DNA of 5,696 nucleotides from Chloroflexia bacterium (GTDB lineage Bacteria > Chloroflexota > Chloroflexia > Thermomicrobiales > UBA6265), in the NCBI GenBank assembly GCA_030430125.1, contig JAUIGA010000222.1:1-5696 (forward strand). The letters run 5' to 3'. Below, piece by piece: positions 5,693-5,696 of this stretch. The translations under genes and the position numbers were made by a program. How positions within the stretch are numbered: position 1 is the stretch's first letter; every line of letters starts with the position of its first letter. The notes beneath the pieces are model-generated. The model was given only the letters and a program-made list of their open reading frames with translations. It was not told the origin of the DNA and did not search any database.

Positions 5693-5696
5693 GCCG

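Overview
The window is a GC-rich bacterial stretch with four complete protein genes and one 5'-truncated gene, plus structured intergenic DNA. Clear Shine-Dalgarno sites and the gene repertoire (a family-5 solute-binding protein, non-canonical M19 dipeptidase paralogs, an AstE/AspA-type zinc amidohydrolase, a MidA/NDUFAF7-type methyltransferase) would fit a high-GC environmental bacterium, for example a Thermomicrobia-like Chloroflexota or an actinobacterium. That placement is a guess; no rRNA or other marker is present.

Layout: (1) positions 2-799 (+), the C-terminal part of a peptide-type ABC transporter substrate-binding protein. (2) A 110-bp gap holding a strong hairpin (818-859). (3) 910-1917 (+) and 1917-2942 (+), two tandem, diverged M19 'membrane dipeptidase' paralogs, translationally coupled by a TAATG overlap. 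(4) A 237-bp gap with two hairpin systems and a 13-bp tandem repeat. (5) 3180-4166 (+), a succinylglutamate desuccinylase/aspartoacylase-family zinc hydrolase. (6) A 296-bp convergent gap with two hairpins and no gene I can support. (7) 4463-5692 (-), a SAM-dependent methyltransferase of the MidA/NDUFAF7 family, facing the other genes.

The plus-strand genes read as an uptake-and-hydrolysis cassette: the binding protein captures a peptide-like or amino-acid-derived substrate, and cytoplasmic amidohydrolases (two M19 proteins, one AstE-like) cleave amide or acyl bonds in it. None of the three hydrolases shows a signal peptide, which fits action after import. The methyltransferase is probably an unrelated housekeeping gene.

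The most notable observation is that both M19 paralogs lack the residues that build the first zinc site (the N-terminal HxD motif and the bridging Glu, which is Gln in both), while the second-site histidines and the substrate-binding Arg remain. They therefore belong to a deviant branch of the family whose chemistry should not be assumed to be that of classical dipeptidases. The second notable observation is the RNA-level architecture at 2986-3057, where a 13-bp tandem duplication lets one upstream arm pair with either of two copies. I see no CRISPR array, tRNA, rRNA or intact mobile element.
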